A stretch of 64,000 nt of DNA from Bullera alba. Its lineage: Eukaryota > Basidiomycota > Tremellomycetes > Tremellales > Bulleraceae. This document shows positions 10,630-22,893 of this stretch, piece by piece; the stretch's first letter is position 1, and each line of letters begins with the position of its first letter. The DNA is taken from positions 7,899,198-7,963,197 of the forward strand of contig BCIX01000001.1 in NCBI GenBank assembly GCA_001600095.1, given 5' to 3'. Position numbers and translations under genes: made by a program. Under the pieces are notes generated by a model. That model was not told the DNA's origin, made no database searches, and saw only the letters and a program-made list of their open reading frames with translations.

Positions 10630-11834
10630 AACAGTAGATGCTAGACAGGCCCGATGTCGGCTGATCTCATTTAATAATGTTGTTGTATAGTCTTGTGATG
10701 TATCCATTCTCCGGTTCTTACCTGACCCAACTGGTCAGTGGCTGCTGAATCATCGACGCTCAAGACTCAGCGGATCAAGGTACACCAGGATGCTCGATAG
10801 TGCCTGTGGTTGTTCGGCCATCCCAATTGAGCTATACTTAGATCACGGTGTGGGGCACAGGGTGGCCCAGAGTCTCGCATCACATGTTCGAGTCAGATCC
10901 GAGTTGCCCCTCTCAAAGGCTATCACGAGCTTTCTCCCCGTTTCTGCAGCCGTCAGGAGATCTTCAGGACCGTGTTCCTGGACCTTAGATCCGCAGATCC
11001 GTAGGAGCATCGCAATCCAGAACAGCCGCTCGCATCTGGCGATGGTTGTTCGGGTTTACACTGCTGTACAGTACATTGTCTCAAACCGATCAGCTGTCAC
11101 CCATGCATAGATCAGCATCGATCACTGGCTCAACGCGACATGCATGTCATGTCACAAGATCACAAGATTATTGCCCTGGCTGAGTTCCTCGGCGACCGAG
11201 GAGCTACTGGTAAGAATTGTGGTGGACCAAATCCTGGATCGGAGACCGCTCTGGGCACTGCGCCGCAAGGCGCCGCCCCATGTATGACATGCAGGCATGG
11301 CTAGTCATGCATCATGGCCAGCTGGCCAGACTTCCCACATGCGACACGCTTTAACCAACTTGGGTCAATAACTCATGCAGACGGAGAAAGCCGAGCTCCA
11401 CTTCATAGCTTCATCGATCATCCTCAACCAGGTGCCAGATTAAATACGAGGCCTACGTCGTCCTATGTCTCTCAATCGCTTTCTCCAACGGAATCGCGGC
11501 AGGTCTCGGCCTGCTGGGTCAAGCAGAGTAGAGCAGAGTAGCCCAAAATAAAACAGCTGCTACGACCGTTACGAGAGAACGAGCAGGATGAACGGAGATG
11601 AACGTCACTGGATCAGACATGACCGAAACCGGCCGGGAGATCGGGGCGAGAGGAGGTGGGCGTAATTTGGAACTTGTCATACCGAGATTTTTAACGTGGA
11701 GTCTATGAGCTAACACCTAGCACCGAGTGTAACGGTAGCGGCCATGGCTTCATACATAACCACGGGCACTGCATCGGTGGGGGTTAAACTCAACTTGTCT
11801 TGCCCCCTCTCTGACCCATTGTTACCATCACAAG
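10630..11834. other. Intergenic region
   Basis: 1.2 kb between two plus-strand genes: the 3' UTR of the MBL-like gene, then the promoter of the MFS exporter. It contains repeated catg-rich short words (catgcatgtcatgtcac near 11140) and gcgccgcaaggcgccgcc near 11262. No open frame here looks coding. Confidence 0.5.
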
Positions 11835-14013
11835 ATGCCCAGCATGCGTGCTGAAGATTCGCAGAGCACCCAAACGACAATCGCGGCCAACAATTCCACC
11901 GATGGGCCCAAACGGACCGGCACGAGTGGTCAGCTTCGGAAACGGCCTTGGAGACGGTATACGACCCCCTGGGATGATATAGTCGGCAAGACGTACACCG
12001 GCGAGGGCACGGAAGAGAAGCCATACCTCGTCGATTGGCTGGAAGGGGATGCTGAAAACCCGATGACCTGGAAACAGCATTACAAGTGGTTCGTCGTCAT
12101 CATCAATGCCGTCGCGACGCTGGCCGTCTCCATGGCTTCTTCCACCTTGTAAGCAATGTCAAGCAAGGCCGTGCAAAGCCGATCTCAAGCTGACTAGCAG
12201 GCAGATCCGCAGCGACCTCCTCGATCATGTCCGATTTCGGGCCATACGCGACGCAGGTCTACGTCATGGTCACATCGGGTTTCGTACTGGGATTCGTGGT
12301 CGGTCCGCTCTTATGGGCGCCAATGTCGGAGGTATGGGGAAGACGATACTTGTTCATTGGGACATACTGCCTTTTCACTGCGTTCAACGGTGGTGTTGTC
12401 GCCAGTCAGAACATATGGACTTTGATCATCCTGCGTTTCTTGGCGGGAACGGCTGGATCATCACCCTTGACCAACGCCGGTGGCACAGTCGCAGATGTCT
12501 TTCCCGCTCAACAGAGAGGATTGGGAATGGCGATCTTTGCAGCGGCGCCGTTCCTCGGACCCGCCATAGGACCTATTGTGAGTGATCAGAGTAGGACATT
12601 ACCCTCGTTCCTTGAGTATTAGCTCATCGTCAATAGATTGGCGGTTTCCTCGGTGAAGCAGGCGGTTGGAGATGGGTAGCCGCTCTCGTGGCCATCTTCA
12701 CCGGTGTCATGACCGTTTCGGGCGCGCTGTTCATACCCGAGACCTACGCGCCAGTGCTATTGCGCAGACGGGCGAATGCGCTGTCTGAAGCCACTGGCCA
12801 CAAGTATAGGAGCAAGAACGAGGCGGAGAAGGAGATCAAGATCGGAGAGCTGTTCAAAACTGCCATTGTTCGACCATGGATCTTGCTGTTCAGAGAACCC
12901 ATTGTGCTCTTGTTGTCCATATACATGGCCATCGTCTACGCCACGCTATACGTGAGTCCAGGTCGTACACACTCTCAAGGTCACGCCACCTTGAAGCATC
13001 TCGTGCTGACGTAGAGCTGTTTAGATGTGCTTTGGCGCCTTCCCGATCGTCTTCCAACAGGAACGCGGTTGGTCACCCGGTATTGGCGGTCTCGCATTCC
13101 TCGGCGTTCTCGTTGGCTTCATCCTCGCTGTGCTATACTCCATTTTCATCGAGAACCCGCGGTATTCGAAGCGACTGGCTGCAGAGGGAGGCTGGCTGGC
13201 TCCAGAACAACGGCTACTCCCTGCCCTGCTCGGGGGAGTGTCTCTGCCAATCGTGAGTGTTCAGTGCTGCCGTCCTTCCTCGTCATCACATGCTGACGCG
13301 AACATTCTAGGGTCTCTTCGCATTCGCTTGGACCGCCTCGCCCACTAGTATTCACTGGATAGTGCCCATCATCTGCACCGCGCCGTTCGGATTCGGTATG
13401 TTGCAGTTTCATCCTCAGCATAGTGGGACCGGCTGACAATTGAGTCTAGGAATGGTGCTGGTCTTCCTGTCAATCTTCAACTATCTCGTCGACTCGTACT
13501 TGCTCTACGCGGCGTCGGTACTTGCTGCCAACTCAGTTCTGCGATCCTTGTTCGGAGTCGGGTGAGTGGTACTCCGTTCACGCCCCCACTTGTCCTGCCC
13601 ACTCGCTCCGTTTATCAGTGTTTCGTTCACTCCTAGGCAGTGCTGACCTAGGTTGGGTTCGTAGATTCCCGCTGTTTGTCTCACCCATGTTCAAAAACCT
13701 GGGGACGAATTGGGCTCTGACACTGGTCGCCTTCCTCGCTCTAGCCTGCACTCCCCTGCCTTTGTAAGTGATATTGACACGGCACCCCCGCATTGTATCA
13801 TCCATTCCCATTCAGTCGATGCCATCTCCAAGACTAGCCAAGACTAGCCTAGCCAAGTGTCACGCGAGAAAGATTTGGACTGACATATCCTTCCTTAGCT
13901 TGTTCTACCTCAAGGGACAGAAAGTTCGTCGTATGTCGAAATTCGCTCGAGAAGCCGACGACATGGGTCAGGCTATGCGCAAAAAGTCGCAGCAAAAGGA
14001 CGCGGAGAAGTGA
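11835..14013 (+). CDS. MFS exporter, DHA1 drug/polyamine type
   Basis: The ATG at 11835 begins a soluble N-terminus ending in [22 protein letters not shown]. The D-x-x-NP-x-NW/TW-like box before TM1 is typical of the fungal DHA1 (12-TM) FLU1/TPO group. Later exons carry the motif A equivalent [18 protein letters not shown]4-5 with [12 protein letters not shown], and the antiporter motif C region GPAIGPI/IGGFLGE. The C-terminal half has [13 protein letters not shown] and YATLYMCFGAFP. The end is basic/charged ([15 protein letters not shown]). About seven introns with gtgagt/gtaagt donors were followed, for example at 12151, 12578, 12952 and 13251. The predicted place is the plasma membrane, exporting drugs, polyamines or similar organic cations by proton antiport. 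The substrate is not determinable here. Confidence 0.85.
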
Positions 14014-14269
14014 TGGAGGATCAAATCGAACTGGAATCGGACCGTCACATCCTCATCAATTAGAAGGACAGGAATGTACGACAAAGCCGCTCTGTCTCGG
14101 CCTTCGAGGCCGCACCTCATCGAGACGACCCAATATCTAGACATCCACACTTAACGACTTATAGACGCTTATAATCATGCTTGCATCCATGTATCCATAG
14201 TCAACCCAGGCTGAGGTACGAGATCGGCTACCGCGTCTACTCGGCTGCGAGCGTGCGAAGGTGCCTTCA

Positions 14270-15579
14270 TCATGAACGCTGTTCTCTAAATCCTTGGATG
14301 TTGCCATAGTCTAGCGCTTTGAGAATGACATAGAGCCTTGACAGACCACTCGTCAGTGCACGTCCACAGCCTGGCGCTAGCTTACTCACGCTGTCAATGT
14401 AGGCGCATTGACACCCAGTCGAGCAGCTTCCCGGACCGGCGTCCCTAAGATGACCTATAGCGCATGAGCGATAGCCCCCACTGAAGACTCCACTACAGTA
14501 GTACGAGCCGAAGCGTGTTGACGAGACCCACCTCGACTTCCATCGGCCTGCCAGCCAAGTTATCCGCCATCATACTACTAGGCAGGCCGGCCCCTCCGAC
14601 ATCCGTGCATCGCTTTATCAGCACGTCGACCGTGTCTGCTGGCACAGTGAGGCCTTTTGCCTTGGCGACCGCCTCGACCTCGCGCATGATCGTTCGGCAG
14701 AGGGGGAGTGCCTGCTCCGAAGACTGAAAGAAGGGATTGGTACGGAGACTTGTGATAGCGGTGATCGAGTTCCAGCAGCAGTTCCTGCATCGTCTCAGTA
14801 TCGGATCTCTTCAAATTCCAAAGTACGAAGGAGAGAGCTCACCAGATGACTTTAACCCATCGTTCCGATTGAATGTCCTTAGTCACTGTAACGGATCCAC
14901 CGCCCGCCTCGAGCACCTTGACCAGTCTATCAAGTTTGGAATCCTCTTCAACGGCATCCCCGCCCTGGCGATAGTCCACGCCGATGGTCAGGCCCTCTGC
15001 GTTGAATTGCTCAATGACCACCTGACCCCCCTCAGAAGGCTTGGTCCGACCCCCAGTCCAGACCACAGCGGAGATGATCGTCGTGGAGGGGAAGGAGGCG
15101 TGTAATGGTTCTTCGGCTCCTACTCCATTTTGCAACAGCACCACCGAGGTCTTTGTCGATATCACCGGGGCTATATTGTCCGACAAGGACGGCTTCGAGT
15201 CTAGCAGCGCTTTCGTAGCGCAGATCACTGCAGTCACACATCAGCTATACATCAGGATAGACTGTGATATCTACTTGCCATAGTCGAAGTCCGTCCCAGA
15301 CTTCTTTGCGTCCTCGCACGACTTCCACACTGTTCCGCGAGAGTCAGCGATTGGATCCCAAATCAAAGGCCGTAAGAAGCACCCACCGCCATCAAACTTG
15401 AGGTTCTTCTCGCCAAATTTCTCCGAGCGGAGTTTCATCCCGTTGCCCACCAGATCATCGTAGTTTGACCTCGCTACTACGTGGACATTGGCTTTGCCCG
15501 ACAATGCGAGGATGGCAGCGTATACGCCGCCAATGCCGCCGATGCCAAATATCAACACGTTTACTGTCGAGTCGGCCAT
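14270..15579 (-). CDS. Ketopantoate reductase-like protein (ApbA/PanE family)
   Basis: Starts at 15579 with MADSTVNVLIFGIGGIGGVY, a Rossmann GxGxxG NAD(P)-binding turn. The rest is the ApbA/PanE fold: VVLLQNGVGAEEPLHA in the central region, the WVKVIW segment with its neighbouring catalytic lysine region, and a helical C-terminal domain (SSMMADNLAGRPMEVE). The 3' exons were spliced by eye: ...GRPMEVE joins VILGTPVREAARLGVNAP, then LYVILKALDYGNIQG, ending QRS with the stop at 14270-14272. The 'GRPMEVExxxGxPVRxAxxxGVxxP' block is diagnostic. The family reduces 2-dehydropantoate to pantoate (coenzyme A synthesis), but fungal genomes hold several paralogues with other or unknown 2-oxo-acid substrates. 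PanE itself is therefore not asserted. Confidence 0.82.
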
Positions 15580-15927
15580 GGTGTTCCTGATGATGTTGAG
15601 AGACTGCTACAAGTAACCTGCACAGTTGTACAGACTAGTTAGGTGGATACTCTCGTCCATACCTCCATGACCAGGTCTCTACCGAGACTCTCCGCCCGGG
15701 CTAAGGCGGTACAACCCGGGTAAGTCTGCCAAAGTCCCGGGTCCGGGCCGTTGTCCGCCGGTATCGGTTCTGTTTTCGGACATGGCTCACTGGCTGTCCT
15801 GACTCCTGCTGCTAGCCTGCTAATCCTCAATGGCATCCCAAAGGTCGTCTATGTCAAGAGCTTGTCATTCCGAGAGGGACGTGATCACACACGTCGCTAA
15901 GCACAAATCGCTGTATACCTTGACTCG
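15580..15927. other. Divergent promoter
   Basis: 348 bp separate the ATGs of the reductase (minus) and cytochrome b2 (plus), so both promoters lie here. A plus-strand ATG at 15830 opens a frame that does not join the cytochrome b2 frame. Confidence 0.6.
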
Positions 15928-18281
15928 ATGTCGATGCGAAGGTCACCACTTGGCACGCTGCTCAAGCAGAGCAAGCAGAGTGGAGGTCGTCCACCCTGTA
16001 CCGCTTGCCAGTACACTTCCGGCTTTCGACGAGGCTTCCAATCGCCTAGCCGGCACCAGAATAGGAGCTATCGGTATATATCCTTGGGAGGAGCTGTGAG
16101 TGCTTCCTAATGCGAGCCATCGATATCACACCGCTTACACCAGATCTATAGATCGGTGTCTCCCTGGGCATCGGATATCTCCTCTCCAACACCCTTCACC
16201 TGGATGAAAGCGTGGACGATCCCTCGCCCCCCGTGGAGCAGTCGATTGGAAGGGGACTGATACCGTACTCAGAGGTACAGAAGCACAATACCTCGGAAGA
16301 CTGCTGGGTTGTCCTCGAGGGGAAGGTATATGATCTGACGGAGGTGAGTGGAGCCAAACGCCTTTCTTCTGTCGTTGGCAGTCAATGTCGCCGGCAGTGG
16401 TCGAGAAGCGGTAAAACTAAAGGTCAATAGTTCGCGAGGGAAGCACATCCTGGCGGATCATCACCTATACATCGCGCCGCGGGGAGAGATGCTTCGGCCA
16501 TCTTTCAGCCAATACACCCTCCCGGCACGATCGAGAATGGTCTCGACCCTGCAGCATGCATTGGTATCGTGGACCCCAATACCCTTCCCAAAGTCGTTAG
16601 TAAATCCGTTTCCGGGGAAAAGGAGGAGAGGAGGATTGAGCTAGGGGAGATCATCGGCTTGCCTGACTTCGATGTGAGTGCTCGGGGTTTTCGGACCGCC
16701 ACAGAGCTGACATTGTGTAGGAAGCCGCTAGGCGGGTGTTGACAAGTAAAGCCTGGGCGTACATGTCCGCCGGGGCGACAGACATGTACAGTGAGTCTAT
16801 GTCATCTGAGCATTGTGCACAAAAGCTGATCGCGCGTGTTTGCAGCTCTTGACCTGAATCGCCGGTCTTACAACTATATCCTATTCCGACCCCGAACTCT
16901 GGTCAATGTCGAGACCGTGGACACCAGCACGGTGATGCTTGGTCAAAAGACATCTCTGCCCGTGAGTCCGCCGCTCAATCGATGAGCGGGTCAAGTACGA
17001 ATGGCAGTACTTGCTCACACTGAATCCCTTCTGCAGATCTTCCTCTCTCCTACGGGAATGGCAGGCCTGGCTCATCCGCAGGGCGAGCGACTACTGGCTT
17101 CTGGAGCAGGGGAGTGTAATGCTATCTACATGGTAAGTCTAGTCTTTCCCGGCCATATAGATGTACGAGCTAGCGAGCTGAGCCCAGTCGACCAGGTATC
17201 GACCAACGCCTCTGCTCCACTGGACGAAATCATTGGATCTGCTATAGGCCCCGAGCAACCCCTGTTCATGCAGCTATATGTGGATAGGAATCGCCCAAAG
17301 ACCGAAGCCCTCATCAGAAAGATCAACGGGTTGGGACTCAAGGGGATCTTCGTCACTGTAGACGCCGCTGCCCCTGGCAAGCGAGAGGCCGACGAGCGGA
17401 GCCGAGCCGAGGTCGAGATGGTGGGTCCTTCTATCGTCTGTCTGAACGTATGAGGAGAGACACTGATGCGACATTTAGCAATCGGGTATATCGGGTGGGA
17501 GGATTACTGCCGATTCGAAAGGCGGCGGAATAGGCAGATCCACTGGAGGTTTCATTGACCCCAAATTGAATTGGGAGGACATTGCCTGGTTGCGCAAACA
17601 TACCGATCTGCCAATTGGTCTCAAAGGGGTGCAATGCGTAGAGGACTGTTTGAAAGCGGCGGAGATCGGTGTTGATGCGATATACCTGAGTAACCACGGG
17701 TAAGTCCTCTCCATCATCCAGTCCGCGGCTGGGCTAGGTCTCGGTTGAGAAAAGCGAGCTGACATCTGGCAGTGGTCGAGCACTGGACACTGCCCCTCCG
17801 GCACTGTACACCCTGCTTGAGATCAACAAGCTCTGCCCGGAAGTCCTGCAAAAGTGCGAGGTGAGTATACTTCCTCTCAGCCATGATCCCACGTTGTGGA
17901 CCGCTGATTGATACCCTGATTAGGTATACATAGATGGTGGGGTGAGAAGGGGGACCGACGTGGTCAAGGCAATATGCCTCGGCGCCAAGGGTGTAGGACT
18001 GGGTCGACCTTTCTTGTACTCGTTGGTGTATGGGAAAGAGGGCGTTGTGCATGGTATCGAGAGTGAGTGATAGCACCAGCCACCATCGCCGATGCGAGGC
18101 GTAGATTCGGGCTGATGGCGTAGTCTTGCGGGACGAGATCGAGACTACAATGCGGTTGTTAGGCGTCACGAACATCAGCCAGCTGGGACCTCATCTGCTC
18201 AACACCAAAGCGCTCGATGGGAAGATCATGACTGAGATCCAGTGGGGTCCAACAGAGGGTCCAAGCTCGAGTCGCCCGTGA
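15928..18281 (+). CDS. CYB2: L-lactate dehydrogenase (cytochrome b2)
   Basis: The ATG at 15928 gives an Arg-rich mitochondrial presequence, then one membrane anchor (ISLGGA spliced to [15 protein letters not shown]). This is the Cyb2 pattern of a bipartite sorting signal for the intermembrane space. A cytochrome b5 domain follows: [20 protein letters not shown], then AHPGG and PIHPPGT with the two heme-ligand histidines. The FMN domain has the usual landmarks: [21 protein letters not shown] with its FMN-binding lysine, the catalytic histidine in [24 protein letters not shown] and [10 protein letters not shown]. About eight short introns interrupt it. It oxidises L-lactate to pyruvate and passes electrons to cytochrome c. 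A related (S)-2-hydroxy-acid specificity is possible, since several Cyb2-like paralogues occur in fungi. The end [10 protein letters not shown] lacks an obvious targeting signal. Confidence 0.9.
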
Positions 18282-18875
18282 TCACCAAAACTTATGAGTG
18301 TGTAGCCGGAATGCAACTTGCAGGCCAGGATGCGGGGCTCTGTGCCGGCGACCGGCTCCAGACGTTCGACCTCCCGCTTCTTGACTCAATCTCGTCGAGT
18401 CGGTCGAACGACCGTCGGATCAGGTACATCTTGCTGAGACAAGCTTGCAATTGTGGTCGCTTGTGAAGATCGCATTTCCCCGACTGAATGTCTATCCAGG
18501 GCTTCATCGCACTCGACGGACAAGTTGAGCAGCTGAGTAGATGAAGAGAGTCTGACAAGTGACAAGAGTCTGAGGGAGCCACAAGGGAGCTACCAGCCTA
18601 CCAGGCCGGGGAGAGCATGTTGGGGGTCACGTGGCTTGCGGCGGAGATGACCGCTTTTGCACCAGTGACGTCGATCGAGATGTTTCAGTTCCACTTGCAA
18701 CTTTGGCCGAATTCGTTCAGTCGTCTCTGTGTTGAGGTAGTCTCGACCAAAGCTGACCCAGTACTGTGCCATCAGAGACACAGCGATCCGACAGATCGAG
18801 CGCGCAGACACTCCGGGTGATGGAATCAGGAGAGGGTCATCGAACTCAGAGGATACCAGGCCGTAGAGGAGTCAC
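18282..18875. other. Intergenic region
   Basis: About 590 bp between two plus-strand genes. It serves as the terminator of cytochrome b2 and the promoter of the next gene. No gene or clear repeat is seen. Confidence 0.5.
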
Positions 18876-20339
18876 TTGATCGATTCTAAACAACCGAGGA
18901 GCTCGACTTCGGATCATCCACCCTGGCGGCTCATTCGACTGGATACCACAGCTATCGATCAGCCCGACATGCGTGACTTGGCCGAAGACGACGTCACTCC
19001 ACTCGCCAGCTCGCCTGGTTCCGACGACACCGCCGTCGAACTCAACTACGCCAACGACAAAAGCCCGGACTGGGAAAGTGAACCGCAGTTGCCGATTCTG
19101 AAGAGTACCTTCCTGCCAGATGTACTCCCGGCGGATGTATTGCTTCTCTTGGTGGAACACCTCGTCGAGTCCCAGTCTTTAGCTACGTTGGCCTCGCTCG
19201 AATCCACCTCGAAAACGAATTACGACCTCGTCTCGCCATATCTCCATCAGAAGCGGGTCCTCTCCTCCACAAACCTCTCCCTCCCGGCCATTCTCTCCGC
19301 CACCCATCTCAAGGGCGTCAAGGGGAATGCGACCGCAGGGGGATTAGCCGAAGCGGAGCAGGATGCACGAAGGGCCGGATGGCTATTTGCCGAGAAGGGT
19401 ACTGGACTCCGAGCGAGGATCAACATGGTGCACACGAGGGAATTGATTGTTTCGGCAATACCTCCCCAGCACGAGATGGAGAAGATCCCTCCCAAGCGGA
19501 TCAACTTCAAGATCCCAATGATGCCATTAAGCCCCGTGGCCCCTCTGTCCCCCGCGTCAAGGGGTTCGAGGATCGTTAGGCGATTATCCTCATTCTCCCT
19601 CTCTCGACCATTACTCTCAAGTCGGTCCAACTCGTCCTCCGCGGAGGACTCGGTCGGGGCTATACCACTCCAACATGTCGATACGGTCCATATCCTCCCT
19701 ACGGCAATGTACGACCTATCCCAGCATTTCTCCCTCAAACTCGTGGAGCAGTTCCTCCGACCATTATCCACGACGTGCTCGCCAACCCATCTCATCCTCG
19801 ACCTGCCCGGCGATTCCGCTCCTGGCAGCAGTAAAGAGCTGTTGAGCCTTTTGGACGAGTTGCGCTGGCCTCAATTACGCAAATTGTCTTTGGTCAACAT
19901 TACCGATCACGCCATACCCTCCCGACCGGGCCTCAGAGTCGACGTCCGATTTTCGCCAACGGTACCACACAAGTGGACCGCGAGCGGGAGAGTGTCTCGA
20001 AGTCGACAACTGCAAAAATATGAGAGATCGAGGTTGACTCAGATCGTGATGGCCATCCCGAGATCAGTGCGGATCAGGGAGGGTAGCGACGGATTGGGCG
20101 GTATGCAATGGTGTTTCACCTCGGCTGGCCATTTCTTCGGAGAGGACAATGATGTCAAGCGCAGACTCGGGGATGATAGTGAGGAGAGGTTGGAGACGGC
20201 AGTCAAAGATTGGGTGAGGAGGGAGTACGGCGGTGCGGGCTGGTCAGAGGATCAGGTGGAGGTGCTGTTGGGAAGGATTACATTTCGGAGCACGGGGAGG
20301 GAGGATGATCAGCGTCACCATGAAGAGAAGGCCAGTTGA
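18876..20339 (+). CDS. F-box-like hypothetical protein
   Basis: An intron-free open frame of 487 codons, unusual among its intron-rich neighbours. An acidic N-terminus precedes LPDVLPADVLLLLVEHLVES and SLATLASLESTSKTNYDLVS, which read as an F-box-like pair of helices ('no person left standing in the shelter' type fungal proteins). The middle has a serine-rich basic stretch (SSFSLSRPLLSSRSNSSS). The C-terminal part contains LRWPQLRKLSLVNIT, a single leucine-rich-repeat-like segment. A second in-frame ATG at 18969 is a credible alternative start. It is not clearly related to the F-box-like pair at 525-4873. A role as substrate adaptor is inferred, not shown. Confidence 0.7.
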   Translation: MIDSKQPRSSTSDHPPWRLIRLDTTAIDQPDMRDLAEDDVTPLASSPGSDDTAVELNYANDKSPDWESEPQLPILKSTFLPDVLPADVLLLLVEHLVESQSLATLASLESTSKTNYDLVSPYLHQKRVLSSTNLSLPAILSATHLKGVKGNATAGGLAEAEQDARRAGWLFAEKGTGLRARINMVHTRELIVSAIPPQHEMEKIPPKRINFKIPMMPLSPVAPLSPASRGSRIVRRLSSFSLSRPLLSSRSNSSSAEDSVGAIPLQHVDTVHILPTAMYDLSQHFSLKLVEQFLRPLSTTCSPTHLILDLPGDSAPGSSKELLSLLDELRWPQLRKLSLVNITDHAIPSRPGLRVDVRFSPTVPHKWTASGRVSRSRQLQKYERSRLTQIVMAIPRSVRIREGSDGLGGMQWCFTSAGHFFGEDNDVKRRLGDDSEERLETAVKDWVRREYGGAGWSEDQVEVLLGRITFRSTGREDDQRHHEEKAS

Positions 20340-20585
20340 GGCGAGAGTAGCTACGAACCACGGCCGCATTGCCCATAGAGATTTAGACTCACACTGTAGC
20401 GATAGTCATGCATGTATACGTATAATCCTACGCTGTGACACATCTTACGTAGGATCCTGCCTGTATGCTATACCAGCGACACATGAGTCTGACGCTACTG
20501 CGGTTGTCGCAGAAGATCTTCAGTGTCCAGTACGTATGCCCGCCTCCAGCCAGGTCTCCGGCTGACGTCGAGTCGAAGCATCCTG

Positions 20586-22893
20586 TTAAGCGGTCGAATT
20601 CGACCCAGACCCAACTACTGCCTTCATGAACTCCTGGCCGCCCTACCCAAAACGTCAGTCATATCCCCATCTCTAGCGCGGTCTCATCAACTCCAATCAA
20701 GCACTCACCACATCCCACTGCCATATCATGGCTCCACCCACGCCCAGCCCCAGCCCTTGCTTCATGCACTGCCCGAACGCAGGGCCTTCCATCATCCTAC
20801 CTCCGTGTCAGCGACTTCACCACGTTTGTGACCGAACTCACCCGGTGTTGTACACATATTTCGGGAGCAGGGGTTTTCCTATCACCATCTTGTTCATGGG
20901 CACTCCTGCCGATTGACTGATTTCTTTCGCCGACGTGGCTTGAAAGCCGGCCGTGAGCATCGACTACACGGTCTGCATCAGCGTCCTTACTTCAACACAT
21001 CTTTCGCTATCGGACATGGTGAGAACATAGGAATGGGCACTTACTGCACAATCGGTGTATGGGTAGGAGGTGCCTTGGTTGTAATACTGCACGTTGTAGA
21101 AATCGATTCCGGAACCAACGGCAGCGTGAACGGCCTTGTATCCCCCCTTTGGCGCCCACGACTCTAGGAAGTAGAGCGGCTGCGGGGCTACAGCATTGTC
21201 AACTCCACCCAAAGCCGGCTGAATGTCAGCTCAGAGTGGACTCACCATGTGAGATGATATAGGGCTTCGGCAGCTGTCTCCGCAGTTCCGTCTGGAAGGC
21301 TACAACCGGGTCAGCTGGGTTCTCAGGACGAACGTCACAGCTGGTTTCGGGGAATGTCCAGTATACCCGCACGACGACTGAACATGGGCTTACTGATCAG
21401 CCACGCCTCCCCTCCGCCGACCTGGATCGAACCCGAATCTAAGCCCGTCAGAACAGCACCTCTCAACTCATCAACACCGACTCACCCTCGTAGTCGACAT
21501 CCACACCGTCCAGTCCTGCCTGTTTCACATACTTCGCTAGTTCCACCGCGCACTCCACCGGGTCAACATTAAGCGCCATGGGGAAGTCTACAACCATTCA
21601 GCTCGAGAGCCAGATCGCAACATGGACTCACCCGTCGATCCAAACGCCGTCACCATCAATGCGATCCCATTCAAGTGATAGTCCTCCAGCACGGCCGTTC
21701 GCTCTGACAACGGCATATCCAACCACTTTTTCGACCACTTCTCATCGATATCAGCCCTATAGCTCACCCTCTTACAGGGGACTCACATCGTATGGGCCGA
21801 ATGTGCCCGTGTCGGGACATTGGGTGAGCCAGAAAGCCAGGACGAATCGATTCGCCGGCAGGAGCTCTGCTGCACTTGGCATAGGAGTGTGCACCACTGT
21901 GCAAACCACGTCAATATCCCCGCTGATGCAGACTGGGACTTACGATCGAGGTATGCGACCCAGTGGGGAGCTCCGTACTCCTTGGTAGGGGGTGTGCCGC
22001 TCACCACGGGGCCAGGCGAGCCTTGACCCGAGGGCGAGGGCACGCCAGAGGGTGAAGGAGGTATGACTCCCGAAGGCGACGGCACTACAGGCGGTAACTG
22101 CCCCCCGCCAGACGGAGAGGGCACTACTACCGGGGGTAGGACCGCGCTGGGAGAGGGATTTACCACCGGCGGATGGTAGACGCTCGTCGGGCCAATACTG
22201 GGGTTTGGAACTGGTACCGATGGGCCGAGCACCTATAATAGCAAAAGCCGTCAACAAGGTTACGCCTGTGCCGAGAGCGCGGACTCACCTGAACGCCAGC
22301 ATTGGCCCATATGCACCCTGGGGGAGTAGATGGGTTGTCGGCACTGCGACAAATCAGTCAACTCGCCAATATTCACTGTCCCAGAGGTTGAGATTGATAG
22401 CGAGCTCGATGCACTCACGCGCAAATGGTCTTTTGACCATCACAAACTTGGATCTTGTTGTATCCGCCATTGAAGCAGCCTTCTCACACAATCAGCGACC
22501 ACTCCTCCATTCACAGTGACTCGACTCACGCTGCAGCTCCTGGCCGGTACACCTCCATGCTCCCAGGACACAAGTGCCCTCCGCCGCTCTCCGCTCCAAG
22601 CCCAGCCCCTCCCCCTGCTCTCGTCGCTCTTTCTCCACTAGAACATCATGCCAGTCCCGCTTCTCCACCGACCTCCTGTGCCGGGCATACCGGTCATTCC
22701 GCCTCGGGCCATGATATACCGTCCGCTCGATCCGCTCCACCCGAATGTCTACGCCATGGATCGTGTTCCGGGTTGACTTTGCGTGATTCGCCCGCCAGCC
22801 CGCTTGCACGGGACACAGGAGTGTAAGTGTCAGGGTAAAGAGCGTGAGAGCGGGGATCAACCCCATCGAAAGCCGCATCAGTGTCGAGTCCAA
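20586..22893 (-). CDS. Secreted GH18 chitinase-like enzyme with N-terminal chitin-binding-like module
   Basis: The ATG at 22893 leads into a signal peptide (LIPALTLFTLTLTLLCPVQA) and a basic pro-region. A cysteine-rich module follows (GTCVLGAWRCTGQ ... CFNGGYNKIQVCDG ... TICA), which looks like a CBM19/CBM5-type chitin-binding fold. A Pro/Ser linker has repeated PSPSG units. The catalytic domain has WVAYLDR, LLPANRFVLAFW, and the GH18 active site GLDGVDVDYED (D-x-x-D-x-D-x-E with the catalytic Glu). It continues with ISHAPQPLYF, SGIDFYNVQYYNQ and GGAMIWQWD. About ten short introns were spliced. The stop is at 20586-20588, after VGSGSNSTA. GH18 enzymes of this class cleave chitin. It probably acts in cell-wall remodelling or external chitin use. 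The binding module before rather than after the catalytic domain is noteworthy, since yeast Cts1-type enzymes carry theirs at the C-terminus. Confidence 0.85.
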
